Assembly (NCBI RefSeq): GCF_001665395.1
Contig: NZ_LZSG01000064.1
Coordinates: 124,001-188,000 of the forward strand
Reading direction: 5' to 3'
DNA: 64,000 bases
Source: Mycobacterium sp. 1164966.3
Lineage (GTDB): Bacteria; Actinomycetota; Actinomycetes; Mycobacteriales; Mycobacteriaceae
Within the stretch, counting starts at the first letter, position 1; each line of letters starts with the position of its first letter. The translations under genes were made by a program, and so were the position numbers. Below the pieces are notes generated by a model that saw nothing but the letters and a program-made list of their open reading frames with translations, was not told the origin of the DNA and made no database searches. Positions 1 to 9,408 of the stretch are shown piece by piece.

Positions 1-730
1 GAACGATCGCCGTGGAGAGCAACGGGACGCCACCGGCCTGGACCAACGGCAAAAACGGGCCGCTGGCTTGGCCGTAGGCGACCGATCCCCACGGAAAGCC
101 GCCGAACGGAACTGTCGACTTCAGCCACTCCTGCGCCGCCCATAACACGGCAAACCACAACGGCCAGCCGGGCAACCTGCGCACCACGACAGCGAACAAG
201 CCGAACAGAGCTGGAAACAGGGCCGAAACCGTCGCCAACGCCAGCCAGGGCACGGCACCCACCAGCAGGCTTATCCATGGCAGCAGCGGCACATAGAAGG
301 TCAGCCCGAACAGGAACCCGTAACCCGCCCCACCTACCAGCGTCGTCTCGGGCCGGGTAAGCACCCAGGAGAACAGTGCGAAGGCGACGACGGCGGCCCA
401 CCACCAGTTCGTCGTCGGAAAGCTGGTGAAGAGCAGCGCCCCGGCTGTGATGGTGACCACCAGCCGCGGCACTCGCGGCACCAGCGCTGCGGCCGCGGCG
501 CGGACTCGATCTGCCGGGACCCCGCGGGGATGCGCGTCCGCGTCGACGTGGTCCTCGTCAGGTGCCGGTGCCGCCGCGGCAGCACCAGGCTGCGGGCCGC
601 TGTGATCGCTGGGTTCGGGGTCAGCCGCGTCGGTCGCCACTCCGACGTCGGGAGTGGCTATGACTGCTTCCTCCGAGGGGGCAGCCTGGTCGCGCTCGAC
701 TGGCCGTTTCCGCCGGGCGTGCTTAGCCAT
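1..730 (-). CDS. lnt: Apolipoprotein N-acyltransferase (Lnt domain of Ppm1/Lnt), N-terminal part
   Basis: Partial gene: about 243 N-terminal codons are visible and the rest lies beyond the left edge. It starts at ATG 730 with a basic and acidic cytoplasmic extension (MAKHARRKRPVERDQ...), followed by several hydrophobic membrane segments. The Lnt-typical EWLK..PFGGFPWG stretch lies near residues 208-224. The family adds the third acyl chain to lipoproteins at the outer face of the plasma membrane. In M. tuberculosis this domain is fused to the polyprenol-phosphate-mannose synthase Ppm1; whether that is so here cannot be seen. The catalytic Glu-Lys-Cys residues are outside the window. The start overlaps the 3' end of the upstream amidohydrolase gene by 8 nt, so the two are probably co-transcribed. 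Confidence 0.9.
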   Translation of the reverse strand, partial: MAKHARRKRPVERDQAAPSEEAVIATPDVGVATDAADPEPSDHSGPQPGAAAAAPAPDEDHVDADAHPRGVPADRVRAAAAALVPRVPRLVVTITAGALLFTSFPTTNWWWAAVVAFALFSWVLTRPETTLVGGAGYGFLFGLTFYVPLLPWISLLVGAVPWLALATVSALFPALFGLFAVVVRRLPGWPLWFAVLWAAQEWLKSTVPFGGFPWGSVAYGQASGPFLPLVQAGGVPLLSTAIV

Positions 731-2327
731 GGATGACTACGCCCCGATGCACTGTTCGGCGGCAACGCGGCAATGCGTCCGTCGGGCCCAGCCGCGGCAA
801 GGCAGGCACCCGGGAACGCGGATCGGTGGACCAACGCTGGACGGCATCGTGCGGCGCGGTGACGTCGAGGGCGCCGGCATCCCACACGGCATACGAGGCC
901 ATCGCGCCAGGGACCAGGGTTCCGGTCCTGCCGTCCCGGACCCCGGCGGCCCGCCAGCCACCCCGGGTGGCGGCCGCGAACGCCGCCCGCGCCGAAATCG
1001 CGCTGCCCGGTGTGCGGTGATTGACCGCCGCGCGCACGCTTTCCCACGGGTCGATCCCGGTCACCGGGGCGTCGGAACCGAGTGCGAGTGGCACGCCTTG
1101 GGATGCTAACAGCGCTAACGGGTTGAGTTCGCTGCCTCGATCGGCCCCGAGGCGACGGGCGTACATGCCGTCGACGCCGCCCCACAGCGCGTCGAAATTC
1201 GGCTGGACGCTGGCAATGACGCCCCATGCGCCAAGCTTTGCGGCCTGGTCCGCATCAACCATTTCCAGATGCTCCAGACGGTGACCGCAACGGGCGACAG
1301 CCGCCACACCGAGATCCGCGACGACGCGTTCGAAGGCGGCGACGGCCGCCGAGACCGCGGCATCGCCGATGACGTGGAAACCCGCGGTCACCTCCGCCTC
1401 GGTGCAGGCGCGCAGGTGCGCTTCGACGGCGTCCGGCTCGAGGCGGCAGGTGCCTGTGCAGTTCGGCGCGTCGGCGTAGGGCTCGTGCAGCCACGCGGTT
1501 CGCGAGCCGAGCGCTCCGTCGACGAACAGATCACCCGCCAGCCCGCGGGCTCCGGTCTGCGCTATCAATTCGTGCGCCTGCGCGGGTGTGGTCACCGCCT
1601 GTCCCCAGTAGCCGATCACCTCCACGCCGTGGTCGAGGCCTAGCAACTGCAACCAGTCGTCGAGCCCGGCGATCTCGGGTCCGGCGCATTCGTGCACCGC
1701 GACGATGCCTGCCGCGGCGACGGCTTGCAGCGCGGCGGTCCTGGCCTCGGACAGCTGGTCGGTCGTCAGCAGGTCACGGGCGACGGCTCGGGCCAGGTGG
1801 TGGGCATCTTCGACCAGCGGCTGTTCGGTGTGATAACCGGCCGTAGTGGACAGCCCGGGGACCCGGTTGCGCAACCCGCCTGACGCCAGCGCGGAGTGCA
1901 CGTCGACGCGGGTCAGATAGGCGGGCCGGTCACCCAGCACGGCGTCCAAATCGCCGGTGCTCGGTGGGGCGTTTTCGGGCCACGACGACTCATCCCAGCC
2001 ATGTCCCCAGATCGGCCGGTCGGGATGGGTGGCCGCGTAGTCGGCGACCATCTGGACGCAGTGCGCGCGCGAGCTCGCCGACCGCAGATCCAGCCCGCTG
2101 ATGGTGAGGCCGGTGGCGCTCAGGTGGATATGGCTGTCGACGAAGGCCGGCGCCACAAAATCGCCGTCGAGATCCTCGATGTCGGCATCCGGGAACTGGC
2201 GGCGGCCGACGTCATCACTGCCCAGCCACGCCACGATCGCGCCGCGTACCGCCATGGCGGTGGCGTCGGGATGGCTTGGGTTGTGCACCCGGCCGTTGAC
2301 CAGCAGTTTGGTGGGAATCTCGGTCAC
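723..2327 (-). CDS. Amidohydrolase family protein (YtcJ-like)
   Basis: A 534-residue metal-dependent amidohydrolase. Visible motifs are VDSHIHL near the N-terminus (metal-binding HxH), WGHGWDES, GFHVIGDAA and GHRLEHLEM in the middle (metal ligands His), and LALGSDAPV (catalytic/metal Asp) near residue 430. This pattern is typical of YtcJ-type exo-amidohydrolases; the substrate is unknown. I chose GTG 2327 (VTEIPTKLL...) because the conserved sequence begins there and the upstream extension would run into fxsA. The gene lies between fxsA (10 bp upstream) and lnt (8-nt overlap), so a fxsA-amidohydrolase-lnt operon is likely. From memory it matches M. tuberculosis Rv2052c. Confidence 0.88.
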   Translation of the reverse strand: MTEIPTKLLVNGRVHNPSHPDATAMAVRGAIVAWLGSDDVGRRQFPDADIEDLDGDFVAPAFVDSHIHLSATGLTISGLDLRSASSRAHCVQMVADYAATHPDRPIWGHGWDESSWPENAPPSTGDLDAVLGDRPAYLTRVDVHSALASGGLRNRVPGLSTTAGYHTEQPLVEDAHHLARAVARDLLTTDQLSEARTAALQAVAAAGIVAVHECAGPEIAGLDDWLQLLGLDHGVEVIGYWGQAVTTPAQAHELIAQTGARGLAGDLFVDGALGSRTAWLHEPYADAPNCTGTCRLEPDAVEAHLRACTEAEVTAGFHVIGDAAVSAAVAAFERVVADLGVAAVARCGHRLEHLEMVDADQAAKLGAWGVIASVQPNFDALWGGVDGMYARRLGADRGSELNPLALLASQGVPLALGSDAPVTGIDPWESVRAAVNHRTPGSAISARAAFAAATRGGWRAAGVRDGRTGTLVPGAMASYAVWDAGALDVTAPHDAVQRWSTDPRSRVPALPRLGPTDALPRCRRTVHRGVVIHG

Positions 2328-2337
2328 ACCAGCAAAA

Positions 2338-2859
2338 CTACGGGGCGTGGTGATGGGGTGCGGTCTGGACATGCGCCGGCGGTAGGACCGCCGGTTCGAC
2401 ATCCCTGACGTCGACAACCTCACCGTCGATGTAGTCACGGTGATCACGGGTATCGGGGGCACCACCGAACATCCGGACGTCGTTGATCAACGGGATCCGC
2501 CGCTGGACTCCGCGCAACGCAATCGCGGTCAGCGCGGGCCGGGCGAGGGCCCGAATCGGCGGCGCCAGCAGCAGGATCCCCAGAGCCGTGGTGACCAGTC
2601 CGGGCACCAGAATCAGGACCGTCGCGAGGCTGACGATCGCCCCGTCACTCAGGGCGCTGCGTGGTTCCTTCAGGCCGGATCGCAGCTGCACGACTTGGGC
2701 GCCGAGCTGCCACCCCGCCATCGGAACCCACACCACGACGCCCAGAACGGCGGTGACGAGGAGCGCGAGCAATGTCCAGCCCCAACCGACAGTTGCCGAC
2801 AGCGCGAGTATCGCCGCCAGCTCGATGATGACGTAGATAAGCAACAAACCCCGGACCAT
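2338..2859 (-). CDS. fxsA: FxsA family membrane protein
   Basis: A 173-residue integral membrane protein. Hydrophobic segments lie at about residues 4-22, 27-50 and 77-105, followed by a hydrophilic tail rich in Asp, His and Pro. The glycine- and leucine-rich helix pattern with ..GWQLGAQ.. and LVPGLVTTALGILLLAPP is the FxsA signature. In E. coli FxsA overproduction lessens phage T7 exclusion by the F plasmid; its normal role is unknown. It starts at ATG 2859 and is the first gene of the leftward fxsA-amidohydrolase-lnt run, 73 bp from the divergent hydrolase gene. The likely M. tuberculosis counterpart is Rv2053c. Confidence 0.9.
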   Translation of the reverse strand: MVRGLLLIYVIIELAAILALSATVGWGWTLLALLVTAVLGVVVWVPMAGWQLGAQVVQLRSGLKEPRSALSDGAIVSLATVLILVPGLVTTALGILLLAPPIRALARPALTAIALRGVQRRIPLINDVRMFGGAPDTRDHRDYIDGEVVDVRDVEPAVLPPAHVQTAPHHHAP

Positions 2860-2932
2860 ATGACGCCAACGTCTGCGACCGGAACCCGAGTTCCCCTGGT
2901 GACGCGCGTCGCTGCTGCAGTTAGATGACGGT

Positions 2933-3649
2933 ATGACGACGATTGAGATCGATACCCCCGATGGATTGATCGACGGGTTGCTGAGCCTTCCCCCGGGTAA
3001 AGGCCCCTGGCCAGGCGTGGTGGTGATCCACGACGCGATCGGCTACGGGCCGGACAAAGAGTCGATCAACGACCATGTCGCCCGTGGCGGTTATGTGGCG
3101 CTCACTCCGAATCTGTTCGCGCGCGGTGGTCGCGGACGTTGCGTCACGCGGGTCATGCGCGAACTGATGACGAAGCGGGGCCGCGCGCTCGACGACATCC
3201 TTGCTGCTCGCGATCACCTGCTGGGCATGCCGGAATGCACCGGGCGGGTTGGTATCGCGGGGTTCTGCATGGGCGGCGGCTTCGCGCTGGTGATGTCGCC
3301 GCAAGGATTCGGCGCCTCCGCGCCGTTCTACGGCACACCGCTGCCACGACAACTGAGCGAGACGCTGGACGGCGCCTGCCCGATTGTGGCGAGCTTCGGC
3401 AGCCGTGACCCGCTCGGTTTAGGGGCAGCCAACAAACTGCGCAAGGTTACGCAGGCCAAAAACATCACCGCCGATATCAAGAGCTATCCGAAGGCCGGGC
3501 ATAGCTTCGCCAACCAGCTTCCGGCCCAACCACTGCTGCGCATCACCGGGTTCGGCTACAACAGGGAGGCGGCCGAAGACGCCTGGAGCCGTGTCTTCGC
3601 GTTCTTCGACGAGCACCTGGGAGCCGGAAGCAACGACGTCGTCCGGTGA
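2933..3649 (+). CDS. Dienelactone hydrolase family protein
   Basis: A 238-residue alpha/beta hydrolase. The triad can be read as Cys in GFCMGGG (nucleophile elbow, near residue 110), Asp in GSRDPLG, and His in KAGHSF. Cysteine in place of serine at the nucleophile is characteristic of dienelactone hydrolases (DLH/ClcD type), which open lactone rings in chlorocatechol breakdown. In mycobacteria the physiological substrate is not known. It starts at ATG 2933, divergent from fxsA, and ends 9 bp from the convergent membrane-protein gene. It probably corresponds to M. tuberculosis Rv2054. Confidence 0.9.
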   Translation: MTTIEIDTPDGLIDGLLSLPPGKGPWPGVVVIHDAIGYGPDKESINDHVARGGYVALTPNLFARGGRGRCVTRVMRELMTKRGRALDDILAARDHLLGMPECTGRVGIAGFCMGGGFALVMSPQGFGASAPFYGTPLPRQLSETLDGACPIVASFGSRDPLGLGAANKLRKVTQAKNITADIKSYPKAGHSFANQLPAQPLLRITGFGYNREAAEDAWSRVFAFFDEHLGAGSNDVVR

Positions 3650-3658
3650 GTGGCGAAA

Positions 3659-4372
3659 TCAGACAGGCTCTGACCACTTCTTGTCGTGTTGCCGTGTCCG
3701 CTCCCACGGCCAGGTCATCAGGGCCCACACGATGAGGAGAAGCGTGGCTGCGGTCAGCACATACACCGGCCACGGGCCCAGAACGTCCAGCAGGCTCGCG
3801 GTGGCCGGTTTTTCATTGATGAACCCGTAATTGGTTCCGGCGACGCTGTTGAACGTGAACGCGATCGCTGCCCACACCACCGTGACTACGACCACGATGC
3901 GGTAACTGCGCCACCCGGGCCGCATCCCTCGCCCCCAGGTGAGGTAGACCGCGGCCCAGACGACGAGCAGGTGAATCGCCCAGAAACCAAGAAACTGGTA
4001 ATTGGGAAAATCCGGGCTTTTCAGAACCGGAGAGATCAACGCTTGGCTGCTCAGCACCAGGCCCCAGTAGTAGGTGAGCGCGAAAGCCAAGTGCCGCTGC
4101 GACCACAGTGCGTAGGCGGCAGCGACGGTGGCCAGATCGGTCAGACGCAGCGGCACCGAGCGGTCGATGGCAGGTGGGATCAACGAGTAGATCAGCACCG
4201 CAGCGTATATCGCGGCGGTCAGCCCACCCAGGACGCGGCCGAAGACGCGCGCTTGCGATGCGTTCTGCCGACGCCCGATCCAGACCAGGAACACCGCGCC
4301 GATCACGAACAGCGTGATCACGGTCCAGTACGACGGGCCGTACGCCGAAAACTGCCTTTGGGTGGAGAGCAC
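3659..4372 (-). CDS. TIGR02206/YwaF family integral membrane protein
   Basis: A 237-residue polytopic membrane protein with about six to seven hydrophobic helices and a short basic C-terminus. The conserved stretch GTNYGFINEKP..SLLDVLGPWPVY near residues 180-205 is typical of the TIGR02206 (YwaF/TMEM164-like) family, whose bacterial members are uncharacterised. Translation starts at GTG 4372. The neighbours are a DJ-1/PfpI gene 70 bp upstream on the same strand and a convergent dienelactone hydrolase gene. No function can be assigned. Confidence 0.85.
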   Translation of the reverse strand: MLSTQRQFSAYGPSYWTVITLFVIGAVFLVWIGRRQNASQARVFGRVLGGLTAAIYAAVLIYSLIPPAIDRSVPLRLTDLATVAAAYALWSQRHLAFALTYYWGLVLSSQALISPVLKSPDFPNYQFLGFWAIHLLVVWAAVYLTWGRGMRPGWRSYRIVVVVTVVWAAIAFTFNSVAGTNYGFINEKPATASLLDVLGPWPVYVLTAATLLLIVWALMTWPWERTRQHDKKWSEPV

Positions 4373-4442
4373 TTTCTCAACTCTGCAATTTGTTCGCGCC
4401 TAAGGCCAGCAGCCATGCCACATGGGGTCAGTCCGAACGACG

Positions 4443-5312
4443 CTATTCGAGATGCGTTGACTTCATTTTTTGCGACAGGACGGTCGCGAATGTATGGGTA
4501 TCTCCCGGCCAGCGCGCCGAGACGTAATTGCCGTCGTCGACGACGAACGCCGGGCGCGAGTCCGTCGCCGTGTCGCGCAGCATTCCGGAGGACTTGAGCC
4601 GCCAGCGAGGCGATCCGCGCTCGACGTCGCGGAAATCGCTGGGGTTGCGCAGCGCGCGGGTGATTTCGGACTGCACGGACATGTAGCCATCCGGTTGGCC
4701 GGGCTCTTCGGTATAGGTGCGGTAGTAGTCGCGGTCCCAGAACCTGGTGATGCGGGTGAGCCGCCAAGCGGTGCGTTCCAGCGCCCAGGTCAACGCCGTG
4801 GTCTTGTGTCCGTAGAGCACCGAGCGACCGGTGGCGGGATCCACACTGCGAGCCAGCAGCAGCACTCCGTGGCAAATCGCGCCGATGACCATCCCGCGGG
4901 CAAAGGCGTGCACGACGAGCCGGTGCAGTATGTCGCTGTCGATATAGGCGCGCATTCCGCGGGCCCGATGTCCGCCGGGCAGCAGCAAGGCGTCGACGTC
5001 GTCGAGGGTGGCCTGAGCCCAGCTGACGGGATGGCGAAACTCCGCTGATTCCAACATCTCCCGATACGCGCGGCGGCCGTCCTTGTTCGCCCGGAGCGCC
5101 AGCCCGACGATCGGGATAGCGCCCAACACCGGTAGCGCCGACCAAAGGTCCAAACCGCGGCCACTCACCATGATGTCGTCGGCCACGCCAGGGCGGCCGC
5201 TTTGGGTGGCAAACATCACCCGATGGCCGTTGCGGGTGAGGACGCGCCAGCTGACCGCGACCTCGGTCGGGTCGAAGTCGCGATCCGGGATCGGGATGAG
5301 AACGGTACTCAC
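4443..5312 (-). CDS. DJ-1/PfpI (type 1 glutamine amidotransferase-like) protein
   Basis: A 289-residue protein that begins MSTVLIPIPDRDFDPTEVAV. It contains a DALLLPGGHRARG segment and a nucleophile elbow GAICHGVLLLARS, the cysteine of the DJ-1/PfpI/class I amidotransferase fold. Members include chaperone-glyoxalases, proteases and isonitrile hydratases; the function here is open. The protein is longer than a minimal DJ-1 protein (about 190 residues), with an extra C-terminal segment after the YRTYTEEPGQPDGYMSVQ region. GTG 5312 was chosen because family similarity starts there. Its start lies 5 bp from the stop of the PPOX gene, so the two are probably co-expressed. Confidence 0.85.
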   Translation of the reverse strand: MSTVLIPIPDRDFDPTEVAVSWRVLTRNGHRVMFATQSGRPGVADDIMVSGRGLDLWSALPVLGAIPIVGLALRANKDGRRAYREMLESAEFRHPVSWAQATLDDVDALLLPGGHRARGMRAYIDSDILHRLVVHAFARGMVIGAICHGVLLLARSVDPATGRSVLYGHKTTALTWALERTAWRLTRITRFWDRDYYRTYTEEPGQPDGYMSVQSEITRALRNPSDFRDVERGSPRWRLKSSGMLRDTATDSRPAFVVDDGNYVSARWPGDTHTFATVLSQKMKSTHLE

Positions 5313-5317
5313 CGGCG

Positions 5318-5704
5318 TTAAGGCTGGGCGACTCTGAGTTCGAGGCCGACGTTGTTTTCCATGCCGCCGCGCAGCTTGCTGAAGAAGTTGAAGACCTTGC
5401 CCACGATGCCGTACCGCTTGCCGATGGCGTCGTAGACGGCGGCGTTGTGGGACTTGTCGAGGATGGTCGCAGTCCCCTCGACAGCTTCGCTTTTCGGGCG
5501 ACCACGTATATCGCAGGCGGCCAACGTGACTCGCGGGGTGTTGCGGATCCGCTTGACCTTCCACGACTTTGCCTCGGTGATGACGAGCAGGCGATCTCCG
5601 TCGGCCGCCGCCCAGATCGGGACCGGCTTGGGTCGCCCGTCCTTGGTGAAGGTGGTCAACAGGATGTATTGCGACTTGGCGAGGTCGGCGAAAGTTGGTG
5701 TCAC
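5318..5704 (-). CDS. PPOX-class F420-dependent oxidoreductase-like protein
   Basis: A split-barrel flavin/deazaflavin-fold protein of about 128 residues. Visible family features are YILLTTFTKDGRPKPVPIW (strands 1-2), LLVITEAKSWKVKRIRNTPRVTLAACD (the cofactor phosphate-binding region) and a basic GRP..EAVEGTA segment. Such proteins in mycobacteria use F420 or FMN to reduce various small molecules; the substrate is unknown. GTG 5704 gives MTPTFADLAKSQ; TTG 5713 would add three residues and is an alternative. It lies directly upstream of the DJ-1/PfpI gene and downstream of cobN on the same strand, with an 83-bp gap. It is likely equivalent to Rv2061c. Confidence 0.85.
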   Translation of the reverse strand: MTPTFADLAKSQYILLTTFTKDGRPKPVPIWAAADGDRLLVITEAKSWKVKRIRNTPRVTLAACDIRGRPKSEAVEGTATILDKSHNAAVYDAIGKRYGIVGKVFNFFSKLRGGMENNVGLELRVAQP

Positions 5705-5796
5705 GGGTGCCAACCTACCGCGCAGTTACCTCGCGGGCAGACACAGAATCGCACGCGAAGCGCCCGCGGAGCGCGACTCTGCGTCCGCTCGCGGTA

Positions 5797-8700
5797 CTAA
5801 CCCTCAAGGTCCCCTTCGGTTTCCAGCAGCGCCTGGCGTAGCCCGTCGAGGGTCTCCGCTTCCGGTTCTTCCCACATACCGCGCCCGACGGCCTCCAGCA
5901 GCCGTTCGGCCATGCCGTGCAGCGCCCACGGATTGGACTCGGTCATGAACTTCCGGTTCTCCGGATCCAGCACGTATCGCTGGGTCAGCTGTTCGTACAT
6001 CCAGTCGGCCATCACTCCGGCCGTCGCGTCGTAGCCGAACAGGTAGTCGACCGTGGCCGCCATCTCGAAAGCGCCCTTGTAGCCGTGGCGGCGCATCGCA
6101 GCCATCCAGCGCGGATTGACCACACGGGCTCTGAACACCCGGGTGGTCTCCTCGGACAGCGTGCGGGTGCGGATCGCGTCTGGTCTGGTGTTGTCACCGA
6201 TGTAGGCGACAGGCGCTTGGCCGGTCAGCGCTCGGACCGTGGCGACCATGCCGCCGTGGTATTGGAAGTAGTCGTCGGAGTCGGCGATGTCGTGCTCGCG
6301 GGTGTCGGTGTTCTTGGCGGCCACCGCGATCCGGCGGTACTGGCGATTCATGTCGTCGACGGCTTCGCGACCGTCCAGGCCCCGGCCATAGGCGAATCCG
6401 CCCCACGCCGTGTACACCTGCGCCAGGTCGGCGTCGTCACGCCAGTTCCGGCTGTCGATCAGCTGCAGCAGACCGGCGCCATAGGTGCCCGGTTTGGACC
6501 CGAAAATCCTTGTCGTGGCCCGGCGTTGATCGCCGTGCTGGCCAAGGTCGGCCTGAGCATGCGTGCGGATGTAGTTGTCTTCGGCGGATTCGTCTAGGTC
6601 GGCGACCAGCCGCACCGCGTCGTCGAGCATTGTCACGACATGCGGGAAGGCATCGCGGAAGAACCCCGAGATCCGCACTGTCACATCGATGCGCGGACGC
6701 CCCAGCTCGGTCAGCGGAATCGGTGTCAGCCCGATGACCCGTCGTGATGCATCGTCCCAGACCGGCCGAACACCCAGCAGCGCAAGAACTTCAGCGATGT
6801 CATCACCTGCGGTGCGCATCGCGGAGGTGCCCCACACCGAAAGTCCGACTGACTGCGGCCACTGTCCGTGGTCGCCGCGGTAGCGGTTCAAAAGCGAAGC
6901 GGCCAGTGCCACACCGGCTTCCCACGCCAGCCGGGACGGCACCGCTTTGGGGTCGACGGAGTAGAAGTTGCGTCCGGTGGGCAACACGTTGATCAGGCCG
7001 CGCAGCGGTGACCCCGATGGTCCCGCAGGAATGAACCGGCCATCCAAAGCCCTTAGTATCTGCTCGATTTCGGCGCCCGTGCCAGCGAGCCTGGGTACCA
7101 CTTCGGTGGCCGCGAACCGCAGCACCGCGGCAACGTCCGGGTTGTCGGTGAGCCGGTCGGCGACGGCAGGATCCCAGCCGCTGGCCTGGAGCGCTGCGAC
7201 CAGTGACCGGGCCGCCGCCTCGACGTGGTCGACCGAAGACCGTTCGTCGGTGCCGTCCTCGGCGAGACCCAAAGCTTGCCGCAACCCGGGGAGTGCCAGC
7301 TCGCCGCCGAACAGCTGACGGGCCCGCAGCATGGCCAGCACCAGGTCGAGTTCGTCCTCACCCGTAGGTCTTTGGCCGAGGATGTGCAGGCCGTCGCGGA
7401 TCTGGACGTCCTTGATCTCACACAGCCAGCCGTCGACATGCAGAATCATCTCGTCGAACGAGTCCTCTTCCGGCCGCTCGGTCAGCCCGAGGTCGTGATC
7501 CATCTTGGCGGCCCGGATCAGCGTCCAGATCTGCTGGCGGATCGCGGGCAGCTTACCGGGGTCCAGCGCGGCGACATTGGCATGCTCATCGAGCAGTTGC
7601 TCCAATCTGGCTATGTCGCCGTATGTTTCGGCCCGCGCCATGGGCGGAATGAGGTGATCGACGAGGACAGCGTGGGCTCGTCGTTTGGCCTGGGTGCCTT
7701 CACCGGGGTCGTTGACCAGGAACGGGTAGATCAGCGGCAGGTTGCCCAGTGCGGCGTCAGGGCCGCAGGCCGCCGATATGCCGAGCGTCTTTCCGGGTAG
7801 CCATTCCAGGTTGCCGTGCTTGCCCAGATGAAGCACGGCATGCGCCCCGAAGCCCGCGTCCAGCCAGTGATAGGCGGCCAGATAGTGATGGCTGGGCGGC
7901 AAATCCGGGTCGTGATAGATGGCGACGGGATTCTCGCCGAAGCCACGCGGTGGCTGCACCAACAACACCAGATTACCGGCTTGCATTGCGGCGATGACGA
8001 TTTCGCCGTCCGGATCGTTGCTGCGGTCGACGAACAACTCCCCCGGCGGGGAACCCCAGTGTGCTGTCACCGAATCGGTGAGCTCGGCGGGCAGCGTGGC
8101 GAACCACTCGCGATAGTCCTTGGCGGACACCCGGATCGGGTTGCCGGCCAGTTGCCCTTCGGTGAGCCAGTCCGGGTCCTGTCCCCCGCGTTCGATCAGA
8201 GCATGGATCAGTGCATCGCCGTCGCGGGCATCCACGCCGGGCAGATCGCCCACCCGATATCCACGCTCGCGCATCGCGCGCAGCAGCGCGACGGCGCTGG
8301 CCGGGGTGTCCAGTCCGACCGCATTGCCGATGCGAGCATGCTTGGTCGGGTAGGCCGAGAACACCAGAGCCACCCGTTTGTCTGCCGGCGCGACGTAGCG
8401 CAGGAGTGCGTGCCGGACGGCGAGGCCGGCCACCCGCGCGCAGCGCTCGGGGTCGGCGACGTAGGAGATCAGCCCATCGTCGTCGATCTCCTTGAACGAG
8501 AACGGAACGGTGATGATGCGGCCGTCGAACTCAGGCACCGCGACCTGACTGGCCACGTCGAGCGGGCTGAGCCCCTCGTCGTTGTCGAGCCACTGATCGC
8601 GGGGACTGGTCAAGCACAGACCTTGCAATATCGGAATATCCAGGGCCGCAAGGTGTTCGACGTTCCAGCTGTCGTCATCACCACCGGCCGAAGCGGTCGC

Positions 8701-9369
8701 CGGCTTCAGGCCTCCGGCGGCGAGCACGGTAACCACCATGGCGCCGGCGTCGGCGAGGCGTTGCAGCAGTTCTGGTTCGGCGGTGCGCAACGAGGCGCAG
8801 TAGACCGGCAGCGCCCGGGCGCCAGCGGCTTCGATTGCCTGGCACAGGGCTTCGACGTAGGCGGTGTTGCCGGCCAGGTGTTGCGCGCGGTAGTACAGCA
8901 CGGCGATGGTCGGGCCGGCCTTCGCAGTACCCGGCCGCTCCAGCTCGCCCCAGGTCGGAGTCACTACCGGTGGCGTGAAACCGATACCGGTCATCAGCAC
9001 CGTGTCCGACAGGAACGCATGCAGCTGGCGCAGGTTTTCCACGCCACCGTGGGCCAGGTAGATGTGCGCCTGTACGGCGATGCCGGCCGCGAGGGTGGAC
9101 AGTCCCGTCAACTCGGCGTCGGCCGCTTGTTCGCCGCTGACCAGCACGGTCGGTACACCGCTCGCGAGCACCATGTCGATACCGCTCTGCCAGGCGCGGT
9201 AGCCACCGAGGATCCGCACCACCACGATCGCGGTGCCCGTCAGCAGGTCCGGTAGTTCGTCTTCGGACAGCCGTGACGGGTTGGCCCACCGGTAGTTCTT
9301 GCCGCTGGACCGGGCGCTGATCAAGTCGGTGTCGGACGTCGACAACAGCAGGATGGAAGGCTCAGCCAC
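5797..9369 (-). CDS. cobN: Cobaltochelatase subunit CobN
   Basis: A 1190-residue protein of the CobN/magnesium-chelatase H family. It is the large subunit that inserts Co(II) into hydrogenobyrinate a,c-diamide in aerobic cobalamin synthesis, working with the AAA+ partners CobS and CobT or ChlI/ChlD-type proteins (not encoded here). Characteristic blocks are HLGKHGNLEWLPGKTLG, the stretch with ALVFSAYPTKHARIGNAVGL, SVWGTSAMRTAGDDIAEVLALLG, and a C-terminal KPGTYGAGL...GGFAYGR. The length is normal for CobN. GTG 9369 gives MAEPSILLLSTSDTDL. The gene diverges from the SDR at 9409 with only 39 bp between. In M. tuberculosis it is Rv2062c, close to cobG; here an approximately 5-kb block separates them. 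Confidence 0.96.
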   Translation of the reverse strand: MAEPSILLLSTSDTDLISARSSGKNYRWANPSRLSEDELPDLLTGTAIVVVRILGGYRAWQSGIDMVLASGVPTVLVSGEQAADAELTGLSTLAAGIAVQAHIYLAHGGVENLRQLHAFLSDTVLMTGIGFTPPVVTPTWGELERPGTAKAGPTIAVLYYRAQHLAGNTAYVEALCQAIEAAGARALPVYCASLRTAEPELLQRLADAGAMVVTVLAAGGLKPATASAGGDDDSWNVEHLAALDIPILQGLCLTSPRDQWLDNDEGLSPLDVASQVAVPEFDGRIITVPFSFKEIDDDGLISYVADPERCARVAGLAVRHALLRYVAPADKRVALVFSAYPTKHARIGNAVGLDTPASAVALLRAMRERGYRVGDLPGVDARDGDALIHALIERGGQDPDWLTEGQLAGNPIRVSAKDYREWFATLPAELTDSVTAHWGSPPGELFVDRSNDPDGEIVIAAMQAGNLVLLVQPPRGFGENPVAIYHDPDLPPSHHYLAAYHWLDAGFGAHAVLHLGKHGNLEWLPGKTLGISAACGPDAALGNLPLIYPFLVNDPGEGTQAKRRAHAVLVDHLIPPMARAETYGDIARLEQLLDEHANVAALDPGKLPAIRQQIWTLIRAAKMDHDLGLTERPEEDSFDEMILHVDGWLCEIKDVQIRDGLHILGQRPTGEDELDLVLAMLRARQLFGGELALPGLRQALGLAEDGTDERSSVDHVEAAARSLVAALQASGWDPAVADRLTDNPDVAAVLRFAATEVVPRLAGTGAEIEQILRALDGRFIPAGPSGSPLRGLINVLPTGRNFYSVDPKAVPSRLAWEAGVALAASLLNRYRGDHGQWPQSVGLSVWGTSAMRTAGDDIAEVLALLGVRPVWDDASRRVIGLTPIPLTELGRPRIDVTVRISGFFRDAFPHVVTMLDDAVRLVADLDESAEDNYIRTHAQADLGQHGDQRRATTRIFGSKPGTYGAGLLQLIDSRNWRDDADLAQVYTAWGGFAYGRGLDGREAVDDMNRQYRRIAVAAKNTDTREHDIADSDDYFQYHGGMVATVRALTGQAPVAYIGDNTRPDAIRTRTLSEETTRVFRARVVNPRWMAAMRRHGYKGAFEMAATVDYLFGYDATAGVMADWMYEQLTQRYVLDPENRKFMTESNPWALHGMAERLLEAVGRGMWEEPEAETLDGLRQALLETEGDLEG

Positions 9370-9408
9370 CTACCATTCGTACCGCATCGACGGCTTACGC
9401 TATGGGCC

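Noticed and set aside
7816..9255. Long + strand frame opposite cobN
   Set aside because: Shadow of cobN; no domain or ribosome site, and Arg/His/Gly-rich.
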